NCBI GenBank assembly: GCA_965112735.1
Contig: OZ218960.1
Span: 3,286,001-3,350,000 of the forward strand
DNA from: Phaeosaccion multiseriatum
Lineage: Eukaryota > Ochrophyta, other classes
Direction of reading: 5' to 3'
DNA: 64,000 nt
A program made the position numbers and the translations under genes. Below, piece after piece: positions 9,149 through 19,913 of the stretch (within the stretch, counting starts at the first letter, position 1; each line of letters begins with the position of its first letter). The notes below the pieces were generated by a model. The model was not told where the DNA came from. It made no database searches and saw nothing but the letters and a program-made list of their open reading frames with translations.

Positions 9149-12130
9149 CGCCCCCCTCTAGCACTTGGCGCTGCATGGCGGCGTACTGTCCGAGGCTTTT
9201 GGCCTGCAGGCACTGCCCCTCCCCTCCGCGGAGCATCTAAGGGGAGGGGAGGGGAAGCCGGTGAGAGACGATGAGGTGAGGGGGTGAGGGGGTGAGGCAA
9301 AGGAGAGGACAACAAGTCGCTCTCTTGGTCTCTCTCTCTCTATCTAGCTGTATGGTAGTGCTCGGCTCGTGTCACTTTGACACAAAGGGCATCAGTCACG
9401 GCATATTCATCGGTCGTTGCACTGAGAGGAGCTGCGCATCTGCCCATCACCGCAGTTTCAGTTTCCAGTTTGTGTGTGGCCGTATGAGAGTTCTCCGAGC
9501 TGGTGTGCATTCGTACGACGCGCTTACCTTGGCGAAGCAGCGAAGTTTGTCCTCCCCCTCTCCGCCGTCTCCTGCCGATGCCGAGGACCCGCCGCTTTGG
9601 TTGTGCTGATCGGTGAGTCTGTCCACCGGGTTATCCGTCTGCACCACACGCGCGCAGCACGCACATGTACACAGACAGACAGCGCGCGAGAGAGAGGGGG
9701 GAAGAGGGAGAGTTGGAGGGAGAAAAAGACAAGTACTGCGGAAGCTCACTCGTCGCGAGAGAAAAGAAAGAGCGTCCTCAGCAGAGGTTCCCCTCCCTCC
9801 TCTCCCTGCCTGTGACTAACCTCCATGGGCCCATCATCGGCCGAGGGCGTTGAGGAGATGTTTGGTTGAAACTGTCTCCTCACCAGGGCGGGCACGAGGT
9901 CGTTGGAGAGGGAAGAGAGGGTGCGGTGCTCCTGCTCCAGCGGAGCCAAACACGCACGCACGCACACACACACGCACACACACATACGGAGGCGGAGCCG
10001 GAGAGAAGGACAGACCGAGAGAGAGGGGAGGGAGGGGCTGAGGTATATGCACACCCGAGCTTGACTCGGCTCAGCAGGCTCCGAAGAGGTGATGGAGAGC
10101 ACCGGCCCCTCAGACCCCTCCCTGCCTGACCATATGCCCCATGCCCAATGCCTACTATGCCTGCTGCCCATATGCCTGCGTATCCAAATGCCAGCATGCC
10201 CATATGCCTGCTCTGCCCATACGCCTGTCCGCCCGTACGCCTCACCTCCAGGTACTGCAGGGCCGGCTCGGAGAGGATCATCACCCCCATATCCACCCAC
10301 TTGGTGGTGATGGTGATGGAGCGGTGGTGGTGTAGCAGGCTCTTCTTGATGCTCAACAGCTCCTCCACATCCCTGGGGCAGGGGGGGAGACAGAGAGGGA
10401 GAGAGAGGAGGGAAGTGTGTGTGTGAGATAGGGAGAGGAAAACATGAAGGACGGAGAGAAAGAGGGAGAGCAGCTGGGGGCGATGAGCTCTGTCCGTGGA
10501 GACAGAGACAGACGCCCACCGGGGAAGCGTGCTTGTTGTCTGCGTGCCCCCCTCGCCCCTCGCCCCTCGCCCCTCCCCTCTTCTCTCTCTCTCTCTCTCT
10601 CTGTCGGCGCTTACAGCTGCGGCGTCTTGATGGCGATTTGGCCCTCATCCGTCATGCCGATAAAGTCCACGTCCTCCGCGTCTCTGCGAGTAGAGGCATG
10701 CAGGGAGGGTAGGAGAAAGGGAATTAGAGGCATACAGGGACGGGAGAAGAGGAGCTGCCCCGCCCTCCCCCCGGCCCCCCCCCACAAGGAAAAGCTTTGC
10801 TCTATCGATCTTCCCCCCGCCTCACCGCTTCGGCCTCGTCCGCTTGCCCTTGATCTCCGTTGGCGCCGGCTCCTGAAGCGGACGGAAGAGGGGGGAGAAA
10901 GCTTGAGGTGGGAAAAGGAAGACACGGGGCCCCTCCTTAAAGCCGCAAAGGTGGGAGCACGAGTCACCGCACGCAGGCACATGGGCGGTATGTTGGCAGG
11001 CATCCTGAGTGCCGCACTGTTAATGGCTGGGCCAAAGGATGGGCGGTGCACACGAGCCCCCAACCTCCATGCTCCACCCGCCCGCCCCCCTGTCTCTCCC
11101 TGCCCATATGCTGCTGCATGCCCGGCTGCCCGGCCGACCTACCTCTGCCAGCAGGAGCGTGACGTCGCTCTTGTTCATTCTGTGGGTGCGTGCAAGGTCC
11201 CTCACCACCTCGTGGCACATCAAGTCGCCGGGCAGCACCAGCAGGTCCGTCGTGATGCGCGGCCGCAGCTGAGGGAAGGGGTCGGAGGGGGGCAGACCAG
11301 TCAGGCAGTCAGGCAATCAGTCAGTCAGGCAGCAAGCAGGCAGGCAGGCAGGCAGCCAGCCAGCCAGGCAGTCAGTCAGGCAAGCAAGCAGGCAGGCAGC
11401 CAGGCAGCCAGGCAGCCAGGCAGCCAGGCAGTCAGGCAGTCAGGCGGTGAGGTACCAGATAGTCAGGCTGAGTCCTCTGCCAGTGGATCTCTCCACCGCC
11501 CCTCTCGCCCCCCCCCACCCCACCCAACCATCCACCTACCTGTCTGATGACGTCAGCGCTCTGCTGCGTGCCCGAGATGACCACGAGCTCCACCTGCAGT
11601 GGGCCCGTGTAGCCGTCGAGGAAGGCCTGCACCTGGCCCGCCCCATCGTCGGACACCACCACCAGCACGGACTCGAAGGTGGCCATGGCCAACAGGTCCA
11701 GCTGGTACGCCAGGATGGGCCTAGCCATCATCCGTAGGGGGCACGAGTTAAGGGTAAGGCGTTTATTATTGTTAGGGTAGGGGCGGAAGGGAGGCACATC
11801 ATCGCACAGCCACTACGCAAGCAGGGTTGTGGGGGGCGGAAGCCAGGCAAGCATTCATAGACGATTTGTGTGGAAGACCCGCGGAGACGGAAATACAACA
11901 ATGCAGCCTTTTCCATTAGCGCAAGTCCCAGAAAGGATGCCCTTTCTATCTTCTTCTCTTCGCCCTCCCTCCATCCTTTGCCTCCCAACTCTCACTCACT
12001 TGTTGAGCACGGGGAGGAGCGTGGTGGGGCAGTGGGCCGTGAGTGGGTAGAGGCGCGCTCCGTCATCGTTGGCGATGATGACCACCTCTAGCTCTGCGCG
12101 TCCGAATGGCCCCTCTTTGGCGGAGGACAT
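8325..12130 (-). CDS. EIF2B3: Translation initiation factor eIF2B subunit gamma
   Basis: Ten exons on the minus strand: 12130-12000, 11720-11540, 11268-11143, 10872-10826, 10683-10615, 10372-10246, 9931-9821, 9605-9528, 9236-8997 and 8579-8325 (454 aa, close to the usual ~452). The N-terminal half is the nucleotidyltransferase-like fold (LEVVIIANDDGARLYPLT, LLPVLNKPILAYQLDLL, TTDLLVLPGDLM, DFIGMTDEGQIAI, ALVRRQFQ). The C-terminal half is a left-handed beta-helix of hexapeptide repeats (VLGEGCVVGPRCRINNC, VTIKDNCIVQNSIV, DATVGEGCNLNDCQVG). It belongs to the cytosolic guanine-nucleotide exchange factor that reloads eIF2 with GTP. The only oddity is a poly-Ser run (AGC/AGT codons, ~9110-9150) in exon 9. 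Head-to-head with the secreted-protein gene at 12392. Confidence 0.93.
11298..11450. repeat. (CAGGCAGN) tandem repeat in eIF2B gamma intron 2
   Basis: About 150 bp of CAGGCAGGCAGTCAGG-like units. It is entirely intronic, between exons 2 (ends 11540) and 3 (starts 11268). Confidence 0.9.
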
Positions 12131-12391
12131 GACGCTTTGGCTGAGGACAAAATCCCCCCCTTTGCTTATGAGCTCCCACCGCCACCGCTCCGGCGCAAGT
12201 CTGAAGTAAGGACTCAGAGAAAGAGGAAACCACGATCGCCTCGACCCCTCTCCTTTGCTCGTGTGTGCATCGAATTCGATCCATCATTACTCTCTCGGCG
12301 AAGATGGCAGCAGACGGGAGCTTTTGCTTGACTTACTACTGGATAAATTCCGTTACAGCCTCCTTCCTTCTAATCGTAATCGTAGAGCAAA
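12131..12391. promoter_or_regulatory. Divergent promoter region, eIF2B gamma / secreted protein
   Basis: 261 bp between two divergent start codons. No specific element is identified. Confidence 0.45.
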
Positions 12392-13458
12392 ATGTACACG
12401 ACAGCGGGGATGCTGCTCCTAGCAGTGGCGGGGATGCTGGGAGCGAGGTCGGCAACGGCGACTACAGACAGCTACGGAGCCTTCCCATCGGCGGCCCCCA
12501 CAGCCTCGCCCAACTCCTTCGAATACCTCGACCCCTCCGCGTCCGATAGCTACGTGTACTGGAACCTCACCATCGCCGTTAGCGCCTACAGCGAGTGCGA
12601 GTTTCACACGTTCCAGGTGTGCAAGGTGGGAAGCGTGTTTGGCACGGAGGAGGGCTGCACGGCAGAGGCCCTCTCGCTGTTCCCTGGCGAGTCGTTGGAC
12701 TACTCGTACGGGTGAGTGAGCGAGCCAATTGCATGGGGAAGGGCGCGATTACTGGGATGGACTACACCTCTTCTGCACCGCTCTGTACCGCTCTCACCAC
12801 AGCCGTGCCGCCTCCTGCCTCTCCTCTGTCCTCTCTCTTCTCGCCTCCTTCCTTCACTGTGGCAGGTGGGTGCCTGTGACCGCTGACGACATGGAGACCA
12901 AGGTGTACTTCACCAGCCACACAGACGGCTCTCTCAAGGACGTGGACTACACAGTGCTTGACATCGTGTTGGGCAGCGACGAGACAAGCTCCGACACCGT
13001 CACCGTGCAAAGCACCTACGCTTCCTCAGGCACGTTGACCCCGAATTATCGCATGTCACCGCCGCCACGGACGTACTCCCTCCCTGCGCTTGCCGTGTTC
13101 TATCGTGTGGTTGGAGGGCGGGTTCCTTTCTTCAACCTTTGCTCTGTCCTTGCCAACTACCTGCCCTGTCCACGACGCGCCAACTCTTTGATTTGCTGTG
13201 CTTGACCTTTGCCCCCCTCACCCCTGGAGGCACAGCTGCTCACCTATCACAATGTGAGCTAACTTACGCCGCTCTGCACCATTCTCTCGTGCAACAGATG
13301 GCGACTTCTACAGCAGCCTCCAGACGGCGTATAGTGTTGATGAGGCCGGGCGGGTAACGGGCATGGTGGAGGTGTTCGTAGACACGGTTGACGGGGCGTC
13401 TTGCGCGGGAGGCGCCTTCCCCACAGCGACGCCAACGGCCTCACCCCTCGAACTCTGA
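12392..13458 (+). CDS. Secreted protein of unknown function
   Basis: Best model: exons 12392-12711, 12866-13029 and 13298-13458 (214 aa). It starts with a signal peptide (MYTTAGMLLLAVAGMLGARS). The mature part is acidic with spaced Cys and reads like beta-strands (SYVYWNLTIAVSAYSECEF, KVYFTSHTDGSLKDVDYTVL). It ends in TATPTASPLEL. The first intron is GT-AG. The only clean way I find to join exon 2 to exon 3 in frame uses a GC-AG intron (TCAG/GCACGT at 13030). A GT donor near 13102 would also fit the phase but has a poor consensus and adds unlike sequence. No family is recognised. It diverges from eIF2B gamma. Confidence 0.6.
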
Positions 13459-14620
13459 GGCAGGCGGGCAGGCGGGCAGGCAGGCCGGTAGGCTGGTAGG
13501 CTGGCAGGCGGGCAGGCAGAGCAGGAGGAGGAGGAGGAGGAGGAGGAGAAGGAGGAGGAGCTGCAGCAGGAAGAGGAGGAGGAGGAGGAGGAGGAGGAGG
13601 AGCAGCAGCGGTGCACTCAGGGGGAAGCTCTCACGGCATTGAGAGCGAGGGGCTTGTAGCGCCTCCACTCCTGTCTCGCGGACTCACTCCCCTCGCGCTG
13701 CAATCTGTCCAGCCTTGGCTGCTGCAGTCCAGCCTTGGCTGATTAGCTGCAGGATGGCCACGGGGACGGCAGCAGTAGGAGCGTCAGGCGCAGCTCGTGC
13801 TCTATCGCTGAGAGGTCCAATCGACGCGGACCAACAGACCAGATCCTTCGCCAGATGCTTCACCATATGCTTCACATCGTGGAGGTGGAGCGACGGGGCA
13901 GACTGCCCCTGAGCGGTGGTGCCGATGAGGAAGCGATGAGAGAGAAGCCCTCTCACCTCTCACGGGGACTCACTCCGGCGGCCGGGGATGGAGGGGCTCC
14001 GTCTCAGTCGAAGGGCAGATGCTCGTAATGCCAGAGCCCCTGAGACACTGGGTAGCTGCTGGGCCTTGAATAGCTGCTGCTCGGGATGCTCCGACCCCTC
14101 CCCCAGCCTGAGCCAGAGCAGTCTCTGAGCAGTCTCTGAGTAGTCTGTTGAGTCCGTTGAGTCTCTGGATGGAGCCAAGCCTCGAGCAAGTGGTGCTCCA
14201 GAGAGCGGCGACCTCGAGAGACCCAGTCAGTAGTCAATAGTCAATAGTCAAAGGGGGGGATTTCTCTATACGGAGCATCTGCCTGAGCCCTCTTCAAATA
14301 CATCGCCACAGAGCTTGTAGCAAGGGGTGGGGGGGGGCGTGATGGAGTAGTTTCAGTTTCAGTTCTTCAGACCTCAAACCATCGCTTTGCTTCTGCGCCA
14401 AGCTGCGCCACCAAAAGCAGTCCAAGAAGCGTAAACCACGTAGTGAGACCGTGCCTGCTGATTAGGCTCTCCTGTCCCGCTAGAAGATACAGTTTTCAGT
14501 TTTCAGTTTAGGTGGTGAAGGGGGGGAAAGATGAGGCGGTGGAGAGAGCTTGAATATGACTGCAGTCTTGGCATGCCCCCATCGCCCCCCCTGCCCCCCC
14601 TCTGCTGCTGAGCCCCGACC
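13459..14620. other. Convergent intergenic region with repeats
   Basis: Begins with (GGCAGGCGG)n at ~13460-13520, then (GAG/GGA)n interrupted by CAG units at ~13521-13610. The rest has no convincing gene. A minus-strand open frame at 13684-13956 contains a protein-like stretch (LHLHDVKHMVKHLAKDLVCW) but has no recognisable partner exon or domain. Confidence 0.5.
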
Positions 14621-17395
14621 TCAGTATCCCTTCGCCACTTGCTGAGCATCCTACCAGGAGAGTCGCAGTCACATCAACAGACACACGGGGCACGCGAGAG
14701 ATCGACGCGGAAGGGCAAGGGGAGGGGGCGAGTGTCGTAAAGTGGTTGCAGCAGCAGCAGCAGCGGCAGCAGCAGTTGATGATACACCAGCAGGGGATAG
14801 TCCAGCCAAGTCCAGTCGAGAGATGTCGCGAAAGCAAGCAAGCACGCGAGGCAGCAAGGAAGGAAGGAAGCGTGCGTGCGTGGTGTGTGCCCCCGTCATG
14901 TCTGCTGACCTTGTGGTAGCGGGGCAGGGCCTTTGCCTTGGGCTGTGCCATGGGGGTGAGCTTGGCCTTGCTGCTGCTCGCCTGCTGCGCCTCCTGCGTC
15001 TTGGCGTAGCTGTACAGGAAGCCCCCTGCCATGCCCACGGCGATGAAGATGGCAGTCTGTGGCATGGAGGTTCATCACAAGTTGGTCGGCCGTTGACGCG
15101 ACAGAGCACAGGCGAGAGAATCTTTGCCTACCGATCGCCCCCCAAAGAGGACTGCCATCTACTGCCATCTCCTCCTCCCTCTCTCCCTCCGTCCCCTCCC
15201 CTCCCTCACCTGTCTGGTGATGGCTGTATCGAACAAGAAGTATCCCAAAAAAGTGGTGGGGATCTGCGGAGGGAGGGGGGGAGATAGGGGGCAGGGGACG
15301 GACGCCACGCCGGGTCGGTGGGCTGAGACACACACGACGCACACACACACACACACGACACAGACACGACACACACACACTCACACTACGCAACAACCCC
15401 GCTCCACACACACCCAACCCATCGCCGACCCTCCCCAACGCCCCCACGTCCCTCGTTGAAGCCCCTCATTGAAGCCCCCGTTCGTACTTCAACTTCAACA
15501 CACTGCCCTGCTCCTTCCGTCCCTTACCTTGTTGATGCTGCCTATGATGGAGTAGGTGGTGGCCGATGTAACGGATATGCACCACAGAGAGGCGTAGTTG
15601 AGGAAGAAGCCTGCCCCACCCGCGAATGTGTTGAGCAGCAAGTATGAGGGCGTGTGCAGATCAGTACGCTGCGCCCACAGAATGAGCTCCCCCCTGCTCA
15701 CGGCCAGAGGCAGCAGCAGCGCCACGCTGAGGGCGTTGTTGTAGTAGATCATGCTGAACTTCGACAGTTTGATGGTCTGCAGAGAGGGGAAGGGGCAGGG
15801 GAAGGTGAGGGGAGCCACAGGGATAGTTGCAGTTGCAGTTTACTCGTCTCGGTCTACTGTTGAGGGTCCATCGACACGATCCAACGCTAAAGGGCAAACT
15901 CGCCGAGGACCCCAAAATTCCCAACCACGCACTCACGCACCCACACCCTTCCCCCCTCGCACCACTCACCTTGGTGGCGAATCGCATGGCGAGCACATAT
16001 CCAGCGGTGCAGCAGCAATTGGCGCTCATCCACAAATAGCCCCAGAACGAGAAGGAGATGTCGTGATAGGAGGCCATCACCGCCCCCACCGTCATCACCG
16101 CCAGACACGCCACGATGGGCGGGGACACGCGTTGGCCGTTCAAGCGCCAGTCGCCAGCGGTGATGATGATGTTCGTGAGGTTTTTGAATACCGTCACCAT
16201 AGGCACGCTCACGAACTGGAGGGAGGGAGGGGGGGGCAGGGAGAGGGAGGGGGGGAGAGGGGGAGGGAGAAAGGTGAGTGAGTGAGTGAGTGAGTGAGTG
16301 AGGGAGGGAGGGACGGAGGGAGAGGGACAGGCGGGGGAGAAAAAGGGGCAAGAGTGTGTGGTATATGTCCTTGAGAAGCACGGCCGTGTGTGCGTGTGCG
16401 TGAGTTTGCGCTTGCTTGGGTTGACTCAGCTCACGCTCACGTCACAAGGCCCAAGGCGGACGGGTGTCATTGGGTGCCATCGTGCCAGTATCAATCACGC
16501 TAACGCTAGCGAGCCCATCAGCACAGCTCCGCTCTATATCAAAGAAGGCTGGCGTAGGGCTATGGCTGGGGCTATAGCTAGGGTTACGGGTAGGGTGAGT
16601 AGCTCAGCTCTACCTTGAGGGCAAGGAAGTTGGTGGCGAGCATGGACACGAAGAAGAGGTTGACGGGCAGCCACCGCAGGGCCGTGCGCACTTGGAAGGC
16701 CTCCACTTCTGCATAGCCCATCCGCTTGGCAAGCTGCACAAGCACAACAGCCACCACGCACTGATACACCACCACCAGCATGTCCAGGTTAGAATGGAAG
16801 CTTGTCGCCAGGCCCTGGTGCGGAGAGGAGGGGAGGGAGAGAGGGGAAGGAGGATGGAGCGAGAGCGAGAGTGAGAGTGTGACGAAGAGACACAGCGAGG
16901 AAGGGAGGGAGGGAGAGAACGTGAGAGAATGAACGGGAGAGGGAGAGAGAGAGTATGAGGGGGGGAGAGAGAGAGGGAAAGACAAAGTGAGGGAAAGACA
17001 GAGCAAGGAAGGGAGGGAGAAGGAGCGGGAGAGTGAAAGTGGGAGGGATAGAGACGGGGGAGAGAGTGGGAGAGACAAAGGGAGGGAGACGGAGATTTAA
17101 CGGACAATGGGGAATGGCCACTCCAGCAGGCTATACGTCGTTCACGCCGATGAAATGCACCGTTGGCTACTTCTGTACCCTGCGCTTCAGTAGCCCTGAA
17201 AGCAAAGCAAGAGCGCCTCACCTTGTTAGCGATGACCATGGACACTGAGCACGCGCTGTATGCGAGGCATGGCAGTAAAACACTGACAGTTCTGACGCCG
17301 TTCCTCGGGCGGTCTACTGGCATCTCCCTCTCCTGGCTGCTGGTGCTAGTGTTGGTGTGGTGGAGAAGGGAGGACGCCGCCGAACCTCCCGCCAT
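14621..17395 (-). CDS. Golgi nucleotide-sugar (GDP-mannose type) transporter
   Basis: Seven minus-strand exons: 17395-17222, 16814-16614, 16215-15970, 15776-15528, 15263-15210, 15056-14910 and 14650-14621 (366 aa; all junctions phase 0). It is a multi-pass membrane protein of the drug/metabolite transporter superfamily. Key motifs: VPMVTVFKNLTNIIITAGDW (the FKNLT motif of VRG4/GONST transporters) and SIIGSINKIPTTFLGYFLFD (the counterpart of the GALNK nucleotide-binding motif, here GSINK). It ends in a hydrophobic helix plus a Lys-rich tail. Such carriers exchange cytosolic GDP-sugar for GMP across the Golgi membrane for glycan synthesis. The last exon adds only DAQQVAKGY; it is chosen because it gives the simplest in-frame stop and is less certain. 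Head-to-head with the thioredoxin gene. Confidence 0.85.
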
Positions 17396-17734
17396 GTTGG
17401 GTTAGATGCCCAGGTTGGTGCTGCTGCTGTGCTGCTCCGCGGCCCTGATCACCTTCTGAAGTCACTACGACACGTCACTACGACTCCTTGATACAGTTAT
17501 TAAGTGGGAGAGGGATAGAAGATAACGTCTTCCTCTGGTTTGATTGCTCTATGTCTTTTTTTGCAGCTGTGTCTATATCGCTTATGTGGATTGATTTTGC
17601 AAAATCGTGGGGAGGGTCTCCGCCTTGGGACTCCGCATCCCTCATTTTTTCCCCCACGATCCTGGATCTTGGAAGCAGGATATAATCGATAAAATAGGAA
17701 GGAGGAGCAGGGAATAAGGAAAACACAAGGCAGA
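17396..17734. promoter_or_regulatory. Divergent promoter region, sugar transporter / thioredoxin
   Basis: 339 bp between divergent start codons. The part around 17500-17700 is clearly more AT-rich than its surroundings. No defined element is identified. Confidence 0.5.
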
Positions 17735-18299
17735 ATGACGCCGATGTCTATGATGCTCACTGTTCTCTTTTGTCTTGCGGGGAGTATGCTTCTCCTCGCT
17801 CCTGCATGCGCCTTTGTGACCGGACCAGGCCTTCCTTCGCAGACGCGGAGTAGTAGTAGCAGCAGCAGCAGGAGCAGCCGCGGGCTCGCTGTAGGCCAGC
17901 AGCAACGGGGAGTACGTGCGAGAGCAAGTCAGGTGCGCGGATGGTACCAACAGCAGGGAGGAAGAGGAGGAGGAAGAGCGGGAGGGATTGGGAGAAGGGG
18001 GAGACGGGGCGAAGGCAAGGGCGTAGGTAGGGGGGGGGGGTTGCTTGGCCTTGTCACGGGTACATACGCCGAAGAGCTCTCTCCGTCCCTGTACTTGACC
18101 TTGCAATGGGCACATACGCCGAAGCGCCCTGTCCGTCCCTACCATCCCTGCTCCCCTTTCTTCCGCACGGCCACCCTCTCGTATCTGTGTCAACATGCAC
18201 GGCCCAAAGGCATGCTTCTGCGTACCATACGTGAAACGACACGCTCACGACGCTCTCTCTCTATCCTCTTCCTCCCCCCTCTATTCTTCTCTTTCCCCT

Positions 18300-18352
<53 letters not shown>

Positions 18353-19126
18353 CCCCCTCTCCTTCCTCTCTCTCTCTCGATCGGCACTCTGCTGGGCTCA
18401 GCTGTGCATGGGGCTGGAGGACCTTGCCAAGGGTTCCTCCTTCCAGGAGAAGGTGCTTGACGCCTCAAACGACCTTCCCGTCCTCGTTGACTTCTACGCA
18501 GACTGGTGAGTGAGTGGCTGAGTGAGTGAGTGAGTGAGTGAGTGAGTGAGTTGAGTGAGTGGGTGAGTGAGTGAGTGAGAGAGTGGCTGAGTGAGTTGAG
18601 TGAGTTGAGTGAGTGAGTGAGTGAGTGAGTGAGTGAGTGAGTGAGTGGCTGAGTGAGTGAGTGACAGAGTGGGCGAATGAGGAGAGAAACATGCTCTGCT
18701 GGTAACTGTACTGTACCCCTGCTAACCGAGCCTGCCCTTCCCTTGTCACGACAGGTGCGGCCCTTGCCTGCTCATGAACCCCATCATGACCAAAGTGTCT
18801 GCCCAGTACGATGGGAAGATCACCTGCCTCAAGGTAAGAGTCACTCATCCATCTGTGACTTCCTTCCCTTGCCGTGTGTACGTGACTCGCGTACTGCACA
18901 CTTTGAGGTGCTTATGCTCCCTTCGTCCCGCCCTCCCTCCCTGTATCATCAACAGGTGAACACGGAGTTCTACGAGGAGCTGGTGGCCGAGTACAGCATC
19001 TACGGACTGCCCCTCATCGCCATTTTCAAAGACGGCAAGCTGCTGGGCAAGCACGAGGGGGCGGGGGGCATTGTGCAGGTGCAGAAACTCATCAAGGACC
19101 ATCTTCCCGACATCGCCGAGGACTGA
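17735..19126 (+). CDS. Thioredoxin with bipartite plastid-targeting presequence
   Basis: Four exons: 17735-17932, 18402-18505, 18755-18833 and 18956-19126 (183 aa). The active site WCGPC is at residues 101-105 and is split by the phase-2 intron. The cis-Pro loop (YGLPLIAIF) and the C-terminal helix are intact, so the enzyme should be a functional dithiol-disulfide reductase. Residues 1-27 are a signal peptide (MLTVLFCLAGSMLLLAPACAF). Cleavage before Phe resembles the ASAFAP motif of secondary red-lineage plastids. It is followed by a Ser/Arg-rich transit-like stretch ([16 protein letters not shown]). Import into a complex plastid is inferred. Intron 2 is almost entirely a GAGT-type microsatellite starting at the donor. 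Confidence 0.9.
18506..18672. repeat. (GAGT)n microsatellite filling thioredoxin intron 2
   Basis: The array begins at the splice donor itself (GTGAGTGAGTGGC) and continues for ~165 bp with GGCTGAGT interruptions. Confidence 0.95.
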
Positions 19127-19913
19127 GCAGTGACTTGGGCAGTTGGTGATACCCTTCTGCCCGACGTGACTAGCGGAGGACTGAGCAGGGGGGCAGTTGG
19201 TGATACAGCAGCAGCAGCAGCAGCAGCAGCGGCAGCAGCAGCAGCAGCAGCGCCACCGATCCGCCTGTATTTGGCTCGCCCTTGGAGCGAGCGAGCGGAG
19301 CAGGAGGAGAGGAGAGGAGAGGAGAGGAGAGTTGAAGTGAGGCTAGGCTCTCTGTTGTTCTGTGCCCCCCCCTCAAGGGTACCGTACCCTTCCTTCCCCC
19401 CCTCGAGTCGGACAGCAACGTACCGACACGCATTGGCCACTGACTGCTCTTGGATGAGTGGTGATTGGCCTGTTATCGACATCCTGTCTGCCCTCTCCGC
19501 ATGGGGGTGGGTGGGTTGGAGCCTCATTCCTCATTGCCAGCGAGTCAGCCGTGCTGTGCTTCGTCCGCTTACGCTTGTTGCCATCAATGCCGTCAATGGC
19601 AATTGCGATACTTCGATTCGATGGGATGGGATGTAAGGCATTGGAAGGAAGGTATCGATGTTATATACTTATGTTATATACAAAGTCAGGGAGAGATTTC
19701 AGGCCTCGCTTCCTTTGATACGGTTTATTGATTGAATTGATTTAATCACAGCATATGATTCTCAAGAAGAAAGGGGAAGTGGACAGATGGCCCGGCCTCA
19801 GGTCTTTGCACATTTTCTCGTTTCGTACAGCGGCCTTTGATTGGGGGGAATGCTGCCCCTCCCCAAGGCCGGCCTCAATTCAGTGACATGACACACCTCT
19901 GCTCTCCCTCCCC
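19127..19913. other. Convergent intergenic region, thioredoxin / LRR gene
   Basis: No gene is seen. A short duplication repeats the thioredoxin stop region: GAGGACTGAGCAG followed by CAGTTGGTGATAC at ~19119-19152 and again at ~19175-19206. A (CAG)n run lies at ~19206-19251 and a (GGAGA)n run at ~19306-19330. One exact copy of the dispersed 15-mer CAGTTGGTGATACAG is at 19194-19208. Confidence 0.6.

Noticed and set aside
13684-13956. Minus-strand frame with LHLHDVKHMVKHLAKDLVCW
   Set aside because: Protein-like for 20 residues only; no flanking exons or known domain found. Could be a lost exon, but not supportable.
14508-14909. Read-through C-terminus of the sugar transporter beyond 14910
   Set aside because: It would add a Cys-, Ser- and Gly-rich tail; a GT donor at 14909 and a short last exon at 14650-14621 give a simpler end.
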